From Oxalobacteraceae bacterium (GTDB taxonomy: Bacteria; Pseudomonadota; Gammaproteobacteria; Burkholderiales; Burkholderiaceae_D), in the NCBI GenBank assembly GCA_947446335.1, contig CANFGA010000187.1, positions 1 through 6,548 of the forward strand: a stretch of 6,548 nt of DNA. The letters are read 5' to 3'. The notes beneath the pieces were generated by a model. It was not told where the DNA came from. It was given only the letters and a program-made list of their open reading frames with translations, and did no database searches. Below, in pieces: positions 1-5,502 of this stretch. How positions within the stretch are numbered: position 1 is the first letter of the stretch; each line of letters starts with the position of its first letter. Made by a program: the position numbers and the translations under genes.

Positions 1-1544
1 AACGAGAGCCAGGTCGGACTCGGGCGCGAAGCGCCATCGGTGACGATTTCGACGATATCGCCGTTGTGCAATTCGGTGCGCAGCGGCGCCGCTTCATTGT
101 TGATCTTGACCGCGACGGTATGGTCGCCGATCCCGGTATGGATCGAATACGCAAAGTCGATCGCGGTGGCACCGCGCGGCAGCGCAATGATCTTCGACTT
201 CGGCGTGAAGACGTAGACCGAGTCGGGAAACAGGTCGACCTTGACATGCTCGAGAAATTCGGCCGAGTCGCCGGTCTGCTGCTGGATGTCGAGCAGCGAT
301 TGCAGCCATGCGTGGGTACGCTGCTGCAGATCGGGCAAGTTCGCTTCGCCATTCTTGTACAGCCAGTGCGCGGCGACCCCGGATTCGGCGGTGCGATGCA
401 TTTCCTGGGTGCGGATCTGGAATTCGACCGGCGTGCCGTAGGGGCCGATCAAGGTCGTGTGCAGCGACTGGTAGCCGTTCAGCTTGGGAATGGCGATGTA
501 ATCCTTGAACTTGCCTGGCATCGGCTTGTACAGGCTGTGCAGCGTGCCCAGTGCGATATAGCAATTGGGGAAGCTGTCGACGACGACGCGAAAGCCGTAC
601 ACGTCGAGCACCTGGGAAAATGACAGGTGCTTGTTTTTCATCTTCAGATAGATGCCGTACAGCGTCTTTTCGCGGCCATACACTTCGGCGTCGATCTCGG
701 CCATCACCAGCGTGCTCTTGACCGATTCCAGGATCTTCTTGACCACTTCGCGCCGGTTGCCGCGCGCCGCCTTGACGGCCTTGGTCAGCGTCCGATAGCG
801 CAGCGGAAACAGGTGCGAGAATGACAGATCCTGCAGTTCGCGGTAAATGTTGTTCAGGCCGAGGCGATGCGCGATCGGCACATACACTTCCATCGTCTCG
901 CTGGCGATGCGGCGGCGCTTGACTGCCGTCATCGAATCGAGGGTGCGCATGTTGTGCAAGCGATCGGCCAGCTTGATCAGGATGACGCGCACATCGCTGG
1001 CCATCGCCAGCAGCATCTTGCGGAAATTTTCGGCCTGGGCTTCGACCTGGCTCTGGAATTCGATCTTTTCCAGCTTCGACAAGCCGTCGACCAGACTGGC
1101 GACCGGTGCGCCGAAGCGTCCGATCAGCTCATCTTTCTTGACATCCTGGTCTTCCATCACGTCGTGCAGCAGCGCTGCCATGATGGCTTGAGCGTCGAGC
1201 TTCCAATCGGCGCAAATTTCGGCGACCGCGATCGGATGGGAAATGTAGGGTTCGCCGGAGCGGCGCATCTGACCGAGATGCATTTCGTCAGAAAAGCGAT
1301 ACGCTTCCTTGACCTTTTTCAGGTCGGACGGAGTGAGGTAAGTGGCAAGTTTTTCAACCAGCACCGCCACCGAGGCAACGCCCAAGGCGGGCGCGTTCGG
1401 TGCGGCGGGTGCTGTTGATCCAGGCGCGAGCGCCGGGCGCTGGGCCCGGGGTGTGCTGCTTGGATCGGAAGGAATCAGGTGCATGCTCAATGGCGTTCCC
1501 TCTTGGCGTGGAATGAAAGGTGTTCCGGGAACCTGGGTCGACAT
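1..1544 (-). CDS. spoT: Bifunctional (p)ppGpp synthetase/hydrolase SpoT (RSH family), 3' end outside window
   Basis: SpoT makes and degrades the alarmone (p)ppGpp in the cytoplasm. The minus-strand frame is open from ATG 1544 to the window edge, giving 514 residues of a protein usually about 740-790 long; the C-terminal ACT/regulatory part is missing. Visible in order: an Ala/Pro-rich tail (about 1-50); the HD hydrolase domain with the metal-site motif HDVMED at 127-132 and a later KLADRLHNMRT stretch, which indicates a working hydrolase; the synthetase domain with KFKD at 345-348 and GYQSLH at 357-362; and a TGS domain from about 440 (VYVFTPK at 443). KFKD is close to the RxKD form typical of bifunctional enzymes and unlike the ExDD form of RelA, so SpoT/Rel rather than RelA. 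It follows rpoZ by 24 bp and is probably co-transcribed with it. The start is uncertain: ATG 1544 has only a weak, distant GGGA, while TTG 1490 and ATG 1484 lie behind a GAGGGA. Confidence 0.95.
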   Translation of the reverse strand, partial: MSTQVPGTPFIPRQEGTPLSMHLIPSDPSSTPRAQRPALAPGSTAPAAPNAPALGVASVAVLVEKLATYLTPSDLKKVKEAYRFSDEMHLGQMRRSGEPYISHPIAVAEICADWKLDAQAIMAALLHDVMEDQDVKKDELIGRFGAPVASLVDGLSKLEKIEFQSQVEAQAENFRKMLLAMASDVRVILIKLADRLHNMRTLDSMTAVKRRRIASETMEVYVPIAHRLGLNNIYRELQDLSFSHLFPLRYRTLTKAVKAARGNRREVVKKILESVKSTLVMAEIDAEVYGREKTLYGIYLKMKNKHLSFSQVLDVYGFRVVVDSFPNCYIALGTLHSLYKPMPGKFKDYIAIPKLNGYQSLHTTLIGPYGTPVEFQIRTQEMHRTAESGVAAHWLYKNGEANLPDLQQRTHAWLQSLLDIQQQTGDSAEFLEHVKVDLFPDSVYVFTPKSKIIALPRGATAIDFAYSIHTGIGDHTVAVKINNEAAPLRTELHNGDIVEIVTDGASRPSPTWLS

Positions 1545-1568
1545 TGTTTGGGCACGCAGGTTCCCATC

Positions 1569-1772
1569 TTACATAGGAACCTTTTTCAGCATTTCAATGC
1601 CAACTTTGCCGGCGGCGATTTCGCGCAGCGCGATCACGGTTGGCTTGTCCTTGGCATCGACTTTGGGCGTATGGCCTTGCAGCAATTGGCGTGCGCGGTA
1701 AGTCGCTGCCAGTGTCAACTGGAAACGGTTCGGGATATGTTTCAGGCAATCTTCAATTGTAATGCGGGCCAT
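1569..1772 (-). CDS. rpoZ: DNA-directed RNA polymerase omega subunit
   Basis: This encodes a 67-residue omega subunit, the small RNA polymerase component that helps assemble beta' and contributes to a ppGpp-binding site on the enzyme. The protein begins MARITIEDCLKHIPNRFQL and continues with ATYRARQLL, the conserved N-terminal omega pattern (ED..L....NRF.L...A..RARQL). The length matches betaproteobacterial omega. The frame is open eight codons further upstream, but ATG 1772 is chosen because AGGAG sits five bases before it and the family starts at MAR. It lies 61 bp after gmk and 24 bp before spoT, the classical gmk-rpoZ-spoT order. No internal promoter or terminator is evident, so it is probably expressed as part of that operon. 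Confidence 0.96.
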   Translation of the reverse strand: MARITIEDCLKHIPNRFQLTLAATYRARQLLQGHTPKVDAKDKPTVIALREIAAGKVGIEMLKKVPM

Positions 1773-1777
1773 GGTGA

Positions 1778-1782
1778 CTCCT
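1778..1782 (-). promoter_or_regulatory. Ribosome binding site of rpoZ
   Basis: AGGAG is read on the minus strand five bases before ATG 1772. It is the strongest Shine-Dalgarno match in the cluster and fixes the rpoZ start at the MAR residue rather than at an upstream in-frame codon. Confidence 0.75.
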
Positions 1783-1833
1783 AGTGGTGCGATCAATTAG
1801 TGCGGACAGTGCTATCGGTGATGGTCTGCCGGC

Positions 1834-2472
1834 TTATTCAGCGTGGATACCCAGTTGGGCGAAGAGCGATGCATTGCGCGCCGCTTGTTGCGCAAACCGG
1901 CAACGGGTCGCTGTAACGATCGCGCGCAGTTCGGACAATGCGACCGTAAACTCCTCATTAATAATAACATATTCGAACTCGGGAGCGTGGGCGATTTCTC
2001 CGCCGGCCGCCAGCAAGCGGCGCGTGATGACGTGCGGCGCATCCTGGCCGCGCTTGTTCAAGCGCTCTTCCAGCGCATCGATCGATGGCGGCAAAATGAA
2101 AATGCCGGCCGCGCGCGCAAATTGCTTGCGCACCTGGCGCGCGCCTTGCCAGTCGATTTCCAGCAAGATGTCGGTGCCGGCCTGCATCGCCTTTTCCACC
2201 GCGATGCGCGAAGTGCCGTAGTAATTGCCGTGCACTTCGGCCCACTCCAGAAATTCACCGCTGTCGGCGCGCGCGATGAAATCCTCGGCGGAGGTGAAAC
2301 AGTATTCGCGGCCCTCCTGTTCGCCCGGGCGCGGTGCGCGCGTGGTGGTTGAAATCGACAGCTTCAGCGCCGGTTCCTGCGCCAGCAGCGCATTGACCAG
2401 CGTCGATTTGCCGGCACCCGAGGGCGCCACGACCATGAACAGACTGCCGGAAAAAGCGGTGCTTGGAAGCAT
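1834..2472 (-). CDS. gmk: Guanylate kinase
   Basis: Guanylate kinase phosphorylates GMP to GDP using ATP, an essential cytoplasmic step supplying GTP and, indirectly, the substrates of SpoT. The 212-residue product (family usually about 205) has the P-loop APSGAGKST at 16-24. The GMP-binding signature follows as STTTRAPRPGE at 41-51, with the conserved G54 and Y57. After it come EFLEWAEVHGNYYGTS in the GMP-binding lobe, LLEIDWQGARQVR, and the lid stretch LEERLNKRGQD. The frame can be extended 15 codons to a TTG at 2517, but ATG 2472 (MLPSTAFSGSLF) fits the family length; its Shine-Dalgarno is weak (GAGA, eight bases upstream). It is the first gene of the gmk-rpoZ-spoT cluster and is divergent from fbpA, with a 159-bp gap between the two starts. 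All catalytic motifs are intact. Confidence 0.97.
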   Translation of the reverse strand: MLPSTAFSGSLFMVVAPSGAGKSTLVNALLAQEPALKLSISTTTRAPRPGEQEGREYCFTSAEDFIARADSGEFLEWAEVHGNYYGTSRIAVEKAMQAGTDILLEIDWQGARQVRKQFARAAGIFILPPSIDALEERLNKRGQDAPHVITRRLLAAGGEIAHAPEFEYVIINEEFTVALSELRAIVTATRCRFAQQAARNASLFAQLGIHAE

Positions 2473-2505
2473 GAGGATTCTCGCGAATAAAAAATGGAAA
2501 GGCGA

Positions 2506-2535
2506 AGTATGCGTCAAATTGCGTCATCGAAGCAA
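2506..2535 (-). promoter_or_regulatory. Possible promoter of gmk-rpoZ-spoT
   Basis: On the minus strand, TTGCTT (2535-2530) and CATACT (2511-2506) are separated by 18 bp and could be sigma-70 -35 and -10 elements, placing the start about 25-30 bases before gmk. The matches are only moderate (3/6 and 4/6). A TTGACG at 2517-2512 is a better -35 but has only a T-run at the -10 distance. The prediction is tentative. Confidence 0.25.
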
Positions 2536-2560
2536 TCGGCAAGGCGGCTGTTTGTTTTGT

Positions 2561-2590
2561 AATGAGACTTATTTGCAATTGAGTCGCATT
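2561..2590. promoter_or_regulatory. Probable Fur operator of fbpA (30-bp dyad)
   Basis: Two 15-base arms, AATGAGACTTATTTG and the inverted CAATTGAGTCGCATT, pair at 12 of 15 positions around a central TTGCAA. Within the dyad, TGAGACTTATTTGCA (2563-2577) matches 10 of 14 informative positions of the 7-1-7 Fur consensus TGATAATnATTATCA. The dyad covers the predicted -35 and spacer of fbpA, where an Fe-Fur repressor would block polymerase. The symmetry is seen directly; Fur as the ligand is inferred from the pattern and from the ferric transporter downstream. Confidence 0.6.
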
Positions 2591-2601
2591 TTTGCTACGC
2601 T
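2573..2601 (+). promoter_or_regulatory. Predicted sigma-70 promoter of fbpA
   Basis: TTGCAA (2573-2578) and TACGCT (2596-2601) are separated by exactly 17 bp, and a TG one base before the second hexamer makes an extended -10. The start would fall near 2608, leaving a leader of about 24 bases before ATG 2632. The -35 lies at the centre of the Fur-like dyad, the expected layout for iron repression. Confidence 0.5.
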
Positions 2602-2621
2602 GCTTTCATTCTTACTTGGAT

Positions 2622-2625
2622 GGAG
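2622..2625 (+). promoter_or_regulatory. Ribosome binding site of fbpA
   Basis: GGAG lies six bases before ATG 2632. It decides between two in-frame ATGs: the one at 2620 overlaps this site and has no Shine-Dalgarno of its own. Confidence 0.7.
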
Positions 2626-2631
2626 TATTTC

Positions 2632-3651
2632 ATGACGCTGTTAAAATTTGGCGCGCTCGCCGTCTGCGCCGCCGCTGTCGCCGCAACCGGTACTGCCAGC
2701 GCCCAGGAAGTGAATGTGTATTCGTCGCGCCACTACCAGACTGATCAGGCACTGTATGACAATTTCACCAAGCAGAGCGGCATCAAGATCAACCGCATCG
2801 AAGCTGGCGAGAATGAATTGTTCGAGCGCATCAAGAACGAGGGCGCCAACAGCCCGGCCGATGTGCTGTTGACCGTCGATGCGGCGCGCCTGGGCCAGGC
2901 CGACCGGCTCGGCTTGTTCGCCAGCATCGATTCCAGCGTACTCAAGGAACGCATTCCAGCCCATTTGCGTACCAGCGGATGGTATGCGTTTTCCAAGCGC
3001 GCGCGCGTCATCGTCTACAACAAGGCCAACGTAAACGGTGACCAGGTGCAAAATTACGAAGACCTAGCCAATCCGGCATTGAAGGGCAAGGTCTGCGTGC
3101 GTTCCGGCTCCCATCCTTACAATCTGTCGCTGGGCGCGGCGATGCTGACTCATCTGGGCGAGCAAAAAACCAGTGCCTGGGCCCAGGGCATGGTCGCCAA
3201 TTTCGCGCGTTCGCCGCGCGGTGGCGATACCGACCAGATCAAGGCGGTTGCGGCCGGGCAGTGCGGCGTGGCGCTGGTCAATTCGTATTACGTGGCGCGC
3301 ATGCTCGCGTCAAACAATCCGGAAGACCAGAAATACATGAAATCGATCACGCTGGTGTGGCCGAACCAGGCTGGCAGCGGCAGCCATATCAACATTTCCG
3401 GCGCCGGCGTGCTGAAGACGGCGCCGCACAAGGCATCGGCCGTCAAATTTCTCGAATATCTGGCATCGGACGATGCGCAGCGCTACTTTGCCGACGGCAA
3501 CAACGAATGGCCGGTCGTGGCCAGCGTCAAGGTCAACAATGCGGCGTTGAAGGCGATGGGGCCGTTCAAGGAAGACAACATGCAGATCGGCAGCGTCGCC
3601 GAGCAGCAGGCGGCGGTGCAGCGCATTTACGATCGGGCCGGCTGGCAGTAA
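2632..3651 (+). CDS. fbpA: Fe(3+) ABC transporter periplasmic substrate-binding protein (FbpA/FutA/AfuA family)
   Basis: This periplasmic protein captures ferric iron and delivers it to the FbpB-FbpC importer. The 339-residue precursor starts with a Sec signal peptide (one Lys, an Ala/Val-rich core about 6-20, and an ASA-Q cleavage site after residue 24). The mature protein opens VNVYSSRHYQTD, typical of FutA/FbpA proteins. Candidate iron ligands are H34, Y35, Y163 and the adjacent pair Y219-Y220 in VNSYYVAR. After removal of the signal peptide that pair becomes 195-196, the numbering of the tyrosine ligands in Neisseria FbpA. The equivalent of Neisseria Glu57 appears to be Thr81, so coordination may be tyrosine-rich as in FutA. 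C155 and C211 could form a disulfide. ATG 2632 is preferred over ATG 2620 because of its GGAG. The gene is monocistronic, has a Fur-like operator upstream and converges on fbpB. The metal is inferred; ferric siderophore or Mn use is less likely. Confidence 0.93.
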   Translation: MTLLKFGALAVCAAAVAATGTASAQEVNVYSSRHYQTDQALYDNFTKQSGIKINRIEAGENELFERIKNEGANSPADVLLTVDAARLGQADRLGLFASIDSSVLKERIPAHLRTSGWYAFSKRARVIVYNKANVNGDQVQNYEDLANPALKGKVCVRSGSHPYNLSLGAAMLTHLGEQKTSAWAQGMVANFARSPRGGDTDQIKAVAAGQCGVALVNSYYVARMLASNNPEDQKYMKSITLVWPNQAGSGSHINISGAGVLKTAPHKASAVKFLEYLASDDAQRYFADGNNEWPVVASVKVNNAALKAMGPFKEDNMQIGSVAEQQAAVQRIYDRAGWQ

Positions 3652-3669
3652 TTGTTGCTCTTGATCCGG

Positions 3670-3705
3670 TCATGACAAAGGCGCCCGCGGGCGCCTTTGT
3701 CATGA
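3670..3705. terminator. Perfect 36-bp palindrome, probable bidirectional Rho-independent terminator
   Basis: A perfect inverted repeat with 18-base arms (TCATGACAAAGGCGCCCG and its exact complement) sits between the converging stops of fbpA (3651) and fbpB (3720). In RNA it would fold into a 16-bp stem with a four-base CGCG loop. The GC-rich core flanked by AAA/TTT is read identically on both strands, so it could terminate both genes. The T-run is short (TTTGT) and lies inside the stem, so termination strength is uncertain. Confidence 0.75.
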
Positions 3706-3719
3706 GACGCGTTGCTGTT

Positions 3720-5402
3720 TTACTGCTTGCTGCGCCGGATTTGCCACGACAACAGGATCAACGGCAGCACGCCGACCACGACGATCGTCAGCGATGCGGT
3801 CGACGCTTCGGTCAGCCGTTCGTCCGAGGCCAGGATATACGCCTGGGTCGCCAGCGTATCGAAATTGAAGGGGCGCATCACCAGCGTGGCCGGCAATTCT
3901 TTCATCACGTCGACGAATACCAGCAGCGCCGCCGTCAGCATGCCGGCGCTGATCAACGGCAGGTGGATGCGGCGCAGCGTCTGGCCCTGGGTCTGGCCCA
4001 GCGAGCGCGCCGCATCGTCCATGCTGGGCGTGATCTTGGCCAGGCTGGTGTCGATGGTGCGCAGCGACAGCGTCAGGAACCGCACCAGATAAGCGTAAAT
4101 CAGCGCGGCGATGCCGCCGGTCAGCAGCAAGCCCGGGTTGTGGCCGGTCAGCGCGGTGAGCGCCGCTGCCAGCCATTGGTCGATCCGGGTCACCGGAATC
4201 AGCACGCCGACCGCGATCACCGAACCGGGCACCGCGTAGCCGAGTCCGACCACGCGCTTGACCAGGCGCAACAGGGGCTGGCGCGACAGGCGCCCGGCAT
4301 AGGCGATCAGCAGCCCCAGCAGCACGGCGATGGCCGCCGTCAGCGCCGCCAGCACGAAGCTGTTGCGGGCCAGTTCGAGAAAGCGCAGGCCGAACTGGGC
4401 ATCGCCGCCGCGCAGCGTCATGTTCAGCAGCGCACCGGCCGGCAACAAGAAACCCAGCGTCAGTGGCAAGAAACAGGTCAGGCTGGCGAGGATGGCGCGC
4501 CAGCCGCGCAGGCGCAATCCGCTTTGCGGCCGGTTGCGCCCGGTCGTGTTGTTGAAGCGGGCCCGGCCGCGCGAATAATGTTCCAGCATCAAGATCATGA
4601 CGACAAAGCCCAGCAGCGCGACCGACAACTGGGCCGCCGCGACCCGGTCGCCGAGCGCGAACCAGGCGCGGTAAATGCCGGTCGTGAAGGTGGGCACCCC
4701 GAAGTACGAGACGGCGCCGTAATCGGCCAGCGTTTCCATCAGCGCCAGCGTGGCGCCGGTGGCGATCGCCGGGCGCGCCAGCGGCAGCGATATCCGCAAG
4801 AAGCTGCGCCATGGCCCCAGGCCGAGCGAGCGCCCGACCTCTAAAATGCCGTTGGCGCGCTCCAGAAACGCCGCGCGCGCCAGCAAATAGACATACGGAT
4901 ACAGCACGAACACGAACACCACAACCGCGCCGCCGAGGCTGCGCACATCGGGAAACCAGTATTGCCCAGCCTGCCAGCCGAGACCGTCGCGCAGCCAGGT
5001 CTGGACCGGGCCGACGAATTGCAGCACATCGGTATAGGTGTACGCCATCACATAGGCTGGCACCGCCATCGGCAACACCAGTGCCCATTCGAATAATTTT
5101 CGTCCAGGAAATTCATGCATGCTGACCAGCCACGCGGTGGAGACGCCGACCAGGATCACGCCCAGCGTCACGCCCAGGCACAACACCAGCGTGTTCCTGA
5201 TATAGCTGCCGAGCACGGTCGAGGCCAGGTGGCTCCAGGTCGAACTGGCATCGCCGAACAACAGATTGGCGCTGATGCTGAGGATGGGGACGGCGGCCAG
5301 CACGGCAATGACCAGAGCGCACCAGGTCAGGGTGGAAAAGCCGGCGCGGCGCAAGCCGGCGCGGTGCAAGCCGGCGCGGCGCGGCATGGTGGGTAATTGC
5401 AA
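3720..5402 (-). CDS. fbpB: Fe(3+) ABC transporter permease, fused two-domain (FbpB family)
   Basis: This is the inner-membrane channel of the ferric importer. It is a single chain of about 560 residues made of two tandem permease halves, the usual FbpB/SfuB form, so one copy suffices where other ABC importers use a dimer. About twelve hydrophobic segments are visible: six in residues about 24-275 and six from about 300. Each half carries an EAA loop that docks on the ATPase: EVGRSLG to LP at 188-207 and DAARSLG to LP at 463-482, both with the conserved Gly and the I-x-L-P spacing. The cytoplasmic N-terminus contains a five-residue repeat (RAGLH/R, three copies). TTG 5402 is chosen because AGGA lies five bases before it; ATG 5387 has no Shine-Dalgarno but is a plausible alternative (555 residues). 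The gene is inverted relative to fbpA and fbpC, and its start faces fbpC across a Fur-like site. Confidence 0.93.
   Translation of the reverse strand: MQLPTMPRRAGLHRAGLRRAGFSTLTWCALVIAVLAAVPILSISANLLFGDASSTWSHLASTVLGSYIRNTLVLCLGVTLGVILVGVSTAWLVSMHEFPGRKLFEWALVLPMAVPAYVMAYTYTDVLQFVGPVQTWLRDGLGWQAGQYWFPDVRSLGGAVVVFVFVLYPYVYLLARAAFLERANGILEVGRSLGLGPWRSFLRISLPLARPAIATGATLALMETLADYGAVSYFGVPTFTTGIYRAWFALGDRVAAAQLSVALLGFVVMILMLEHYSRGRARFNNTTGRNRPQSGLRLRGWRAILASLTCFLPLTLGFLLPAGALLNMTLRGGDAQFGLRFLELARNSFVLAALTAAIAVLLGLLIAYAGRLSRQPLLRLVKRVVGLGYAVPGSVIAVGVLIPVTRIDQWLAAALTALTGHNPGLLLTGGIAALIYAYLVRFLTLSLRTIDTSLAKITPSMDDAARSLGQTQGQTLRRIHLPLISAGMLTAALLVFVDVMKELPATLVMRPFNFDTLATQAYILASDERLTEASTASLTIVVVGVLPLILLSWQIRRSKQ
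5338..5382. repeat. 15-bp tandem repeat, three copies, in the fbpB 5' end
   Basis: Three contiguous copies of AAGCCGGCGCGGCGC (plus strand) lie at 5338-5352, 5353-5367 and 5368-5382. The middle copy has a single change (T for C). Since 15 is a multiple of three, copy changes keep the fbpB frame; each unit adds an Arg-Ala-Gly-Leu-His/Arg block just before the first membrane segment. Confidence 0.9.
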
Positions 5403-5407
5403 AGCGA

Positions 5408-5411
5408 TCCT
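5408..5411 (-). promoter_or_regulatory. Ribosome binding site favouring the TTG start of fbpB
   Basis: AGGA on the minus strand ends five bases before TTG 5402 and 20 bases before ATG 5387. Its spacing fits only the TTG. Confidence 0.45.
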
Positions 5412-5454
5412 AGCAAGGTGAATAGTAAAATAACGCGCGCAGCAGGGCTACGAA

Positions 5455-5475
5455 TGCGAATGAGAATTATAATTG
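5455..5475. promoter_or_regulatory. Overlapping Fur boxes in the fbpB/fbpC divergent region
   Basis: TGCGAATGAGAATTA (5455-5469) and TGAGAATTATAATTG (5461-5475) match the 7-1-7 Fur consensus at 9 and 10 of 14 informative positions. They are offset by six bases, the usual overlap of Fur dimers. The right part contains a 10-bp palindrome (5465-5474) that holds a consensus TATAAT on each strand: 5468-5473 (+) and 5471-5466 (-). Neither has a clear -35 at the standard distance. A repressor bound here could close both fbpB and fbpC promoters. Fur binding is inferred. Confidence 0.65.
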
Positions 5476-5502
5476 ATGTCTATCCCTTTTTACCGCTCAC
5501 TC

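Noticed and set aside
66..1418. Plus-strand open frames of 185, 65, 114 and 183 codons opposite spoT
   Set aside because: The minus strand reads continuously as SpoT with HD, synthetase and TGS motifs. The plus-strand products look like antisense shadows.
2473..2517. Extension of gmk to a TTG start at 2517
   Set aside because: It would add 15 residues not expected in guanylate kinases, uses a rarer start codon and has no Shine-Dalgarno. It also overlaps the likely promoter region.
2620..2631. Upstream ATG 2620 as the fbpA start
   Set aside because: It has no ribosome site, and the GGAG for ATG 2632 lies within these bases. The shorter product gives a cleaner signal peptide.
3670..3705. Palindrome as a recombinase or attachment site that flips fbpB
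   Set aside because: No matching inverted copy is visible at the other end of fbpB (around 5400-5500), and no recombinase gene lies in the window. A terminator explains the position better.
3261..4844. Open plus-strand frame of 527 codons running from inside fbpA across the palindrome and antisense to fbpB
   Set aside because: Its product is a Gln/Arg/Asp-rich, low-complexity string with no recognisable domain. It overlaps two well-supported genes, and high-GC DNA commonly leaves such antisense frames open.
3700..5088. Minus-strand frame of 462 codons overlapping fbpB in another frame
   Set aside because: It is Arg/Ala/Gly-rich with no hydrophobic segments or motifs, while the overlapping frame is a clear twelve-segment permease.
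5476..5502. Upstream in-frame ATG 5476 as the fbpC start
   Set aside because: It directly abuts the Fur-like site and would precede the transcript start predicted from TATAAT 5468-5473. The family normally begins close to the MPLLDLQQ stretch.
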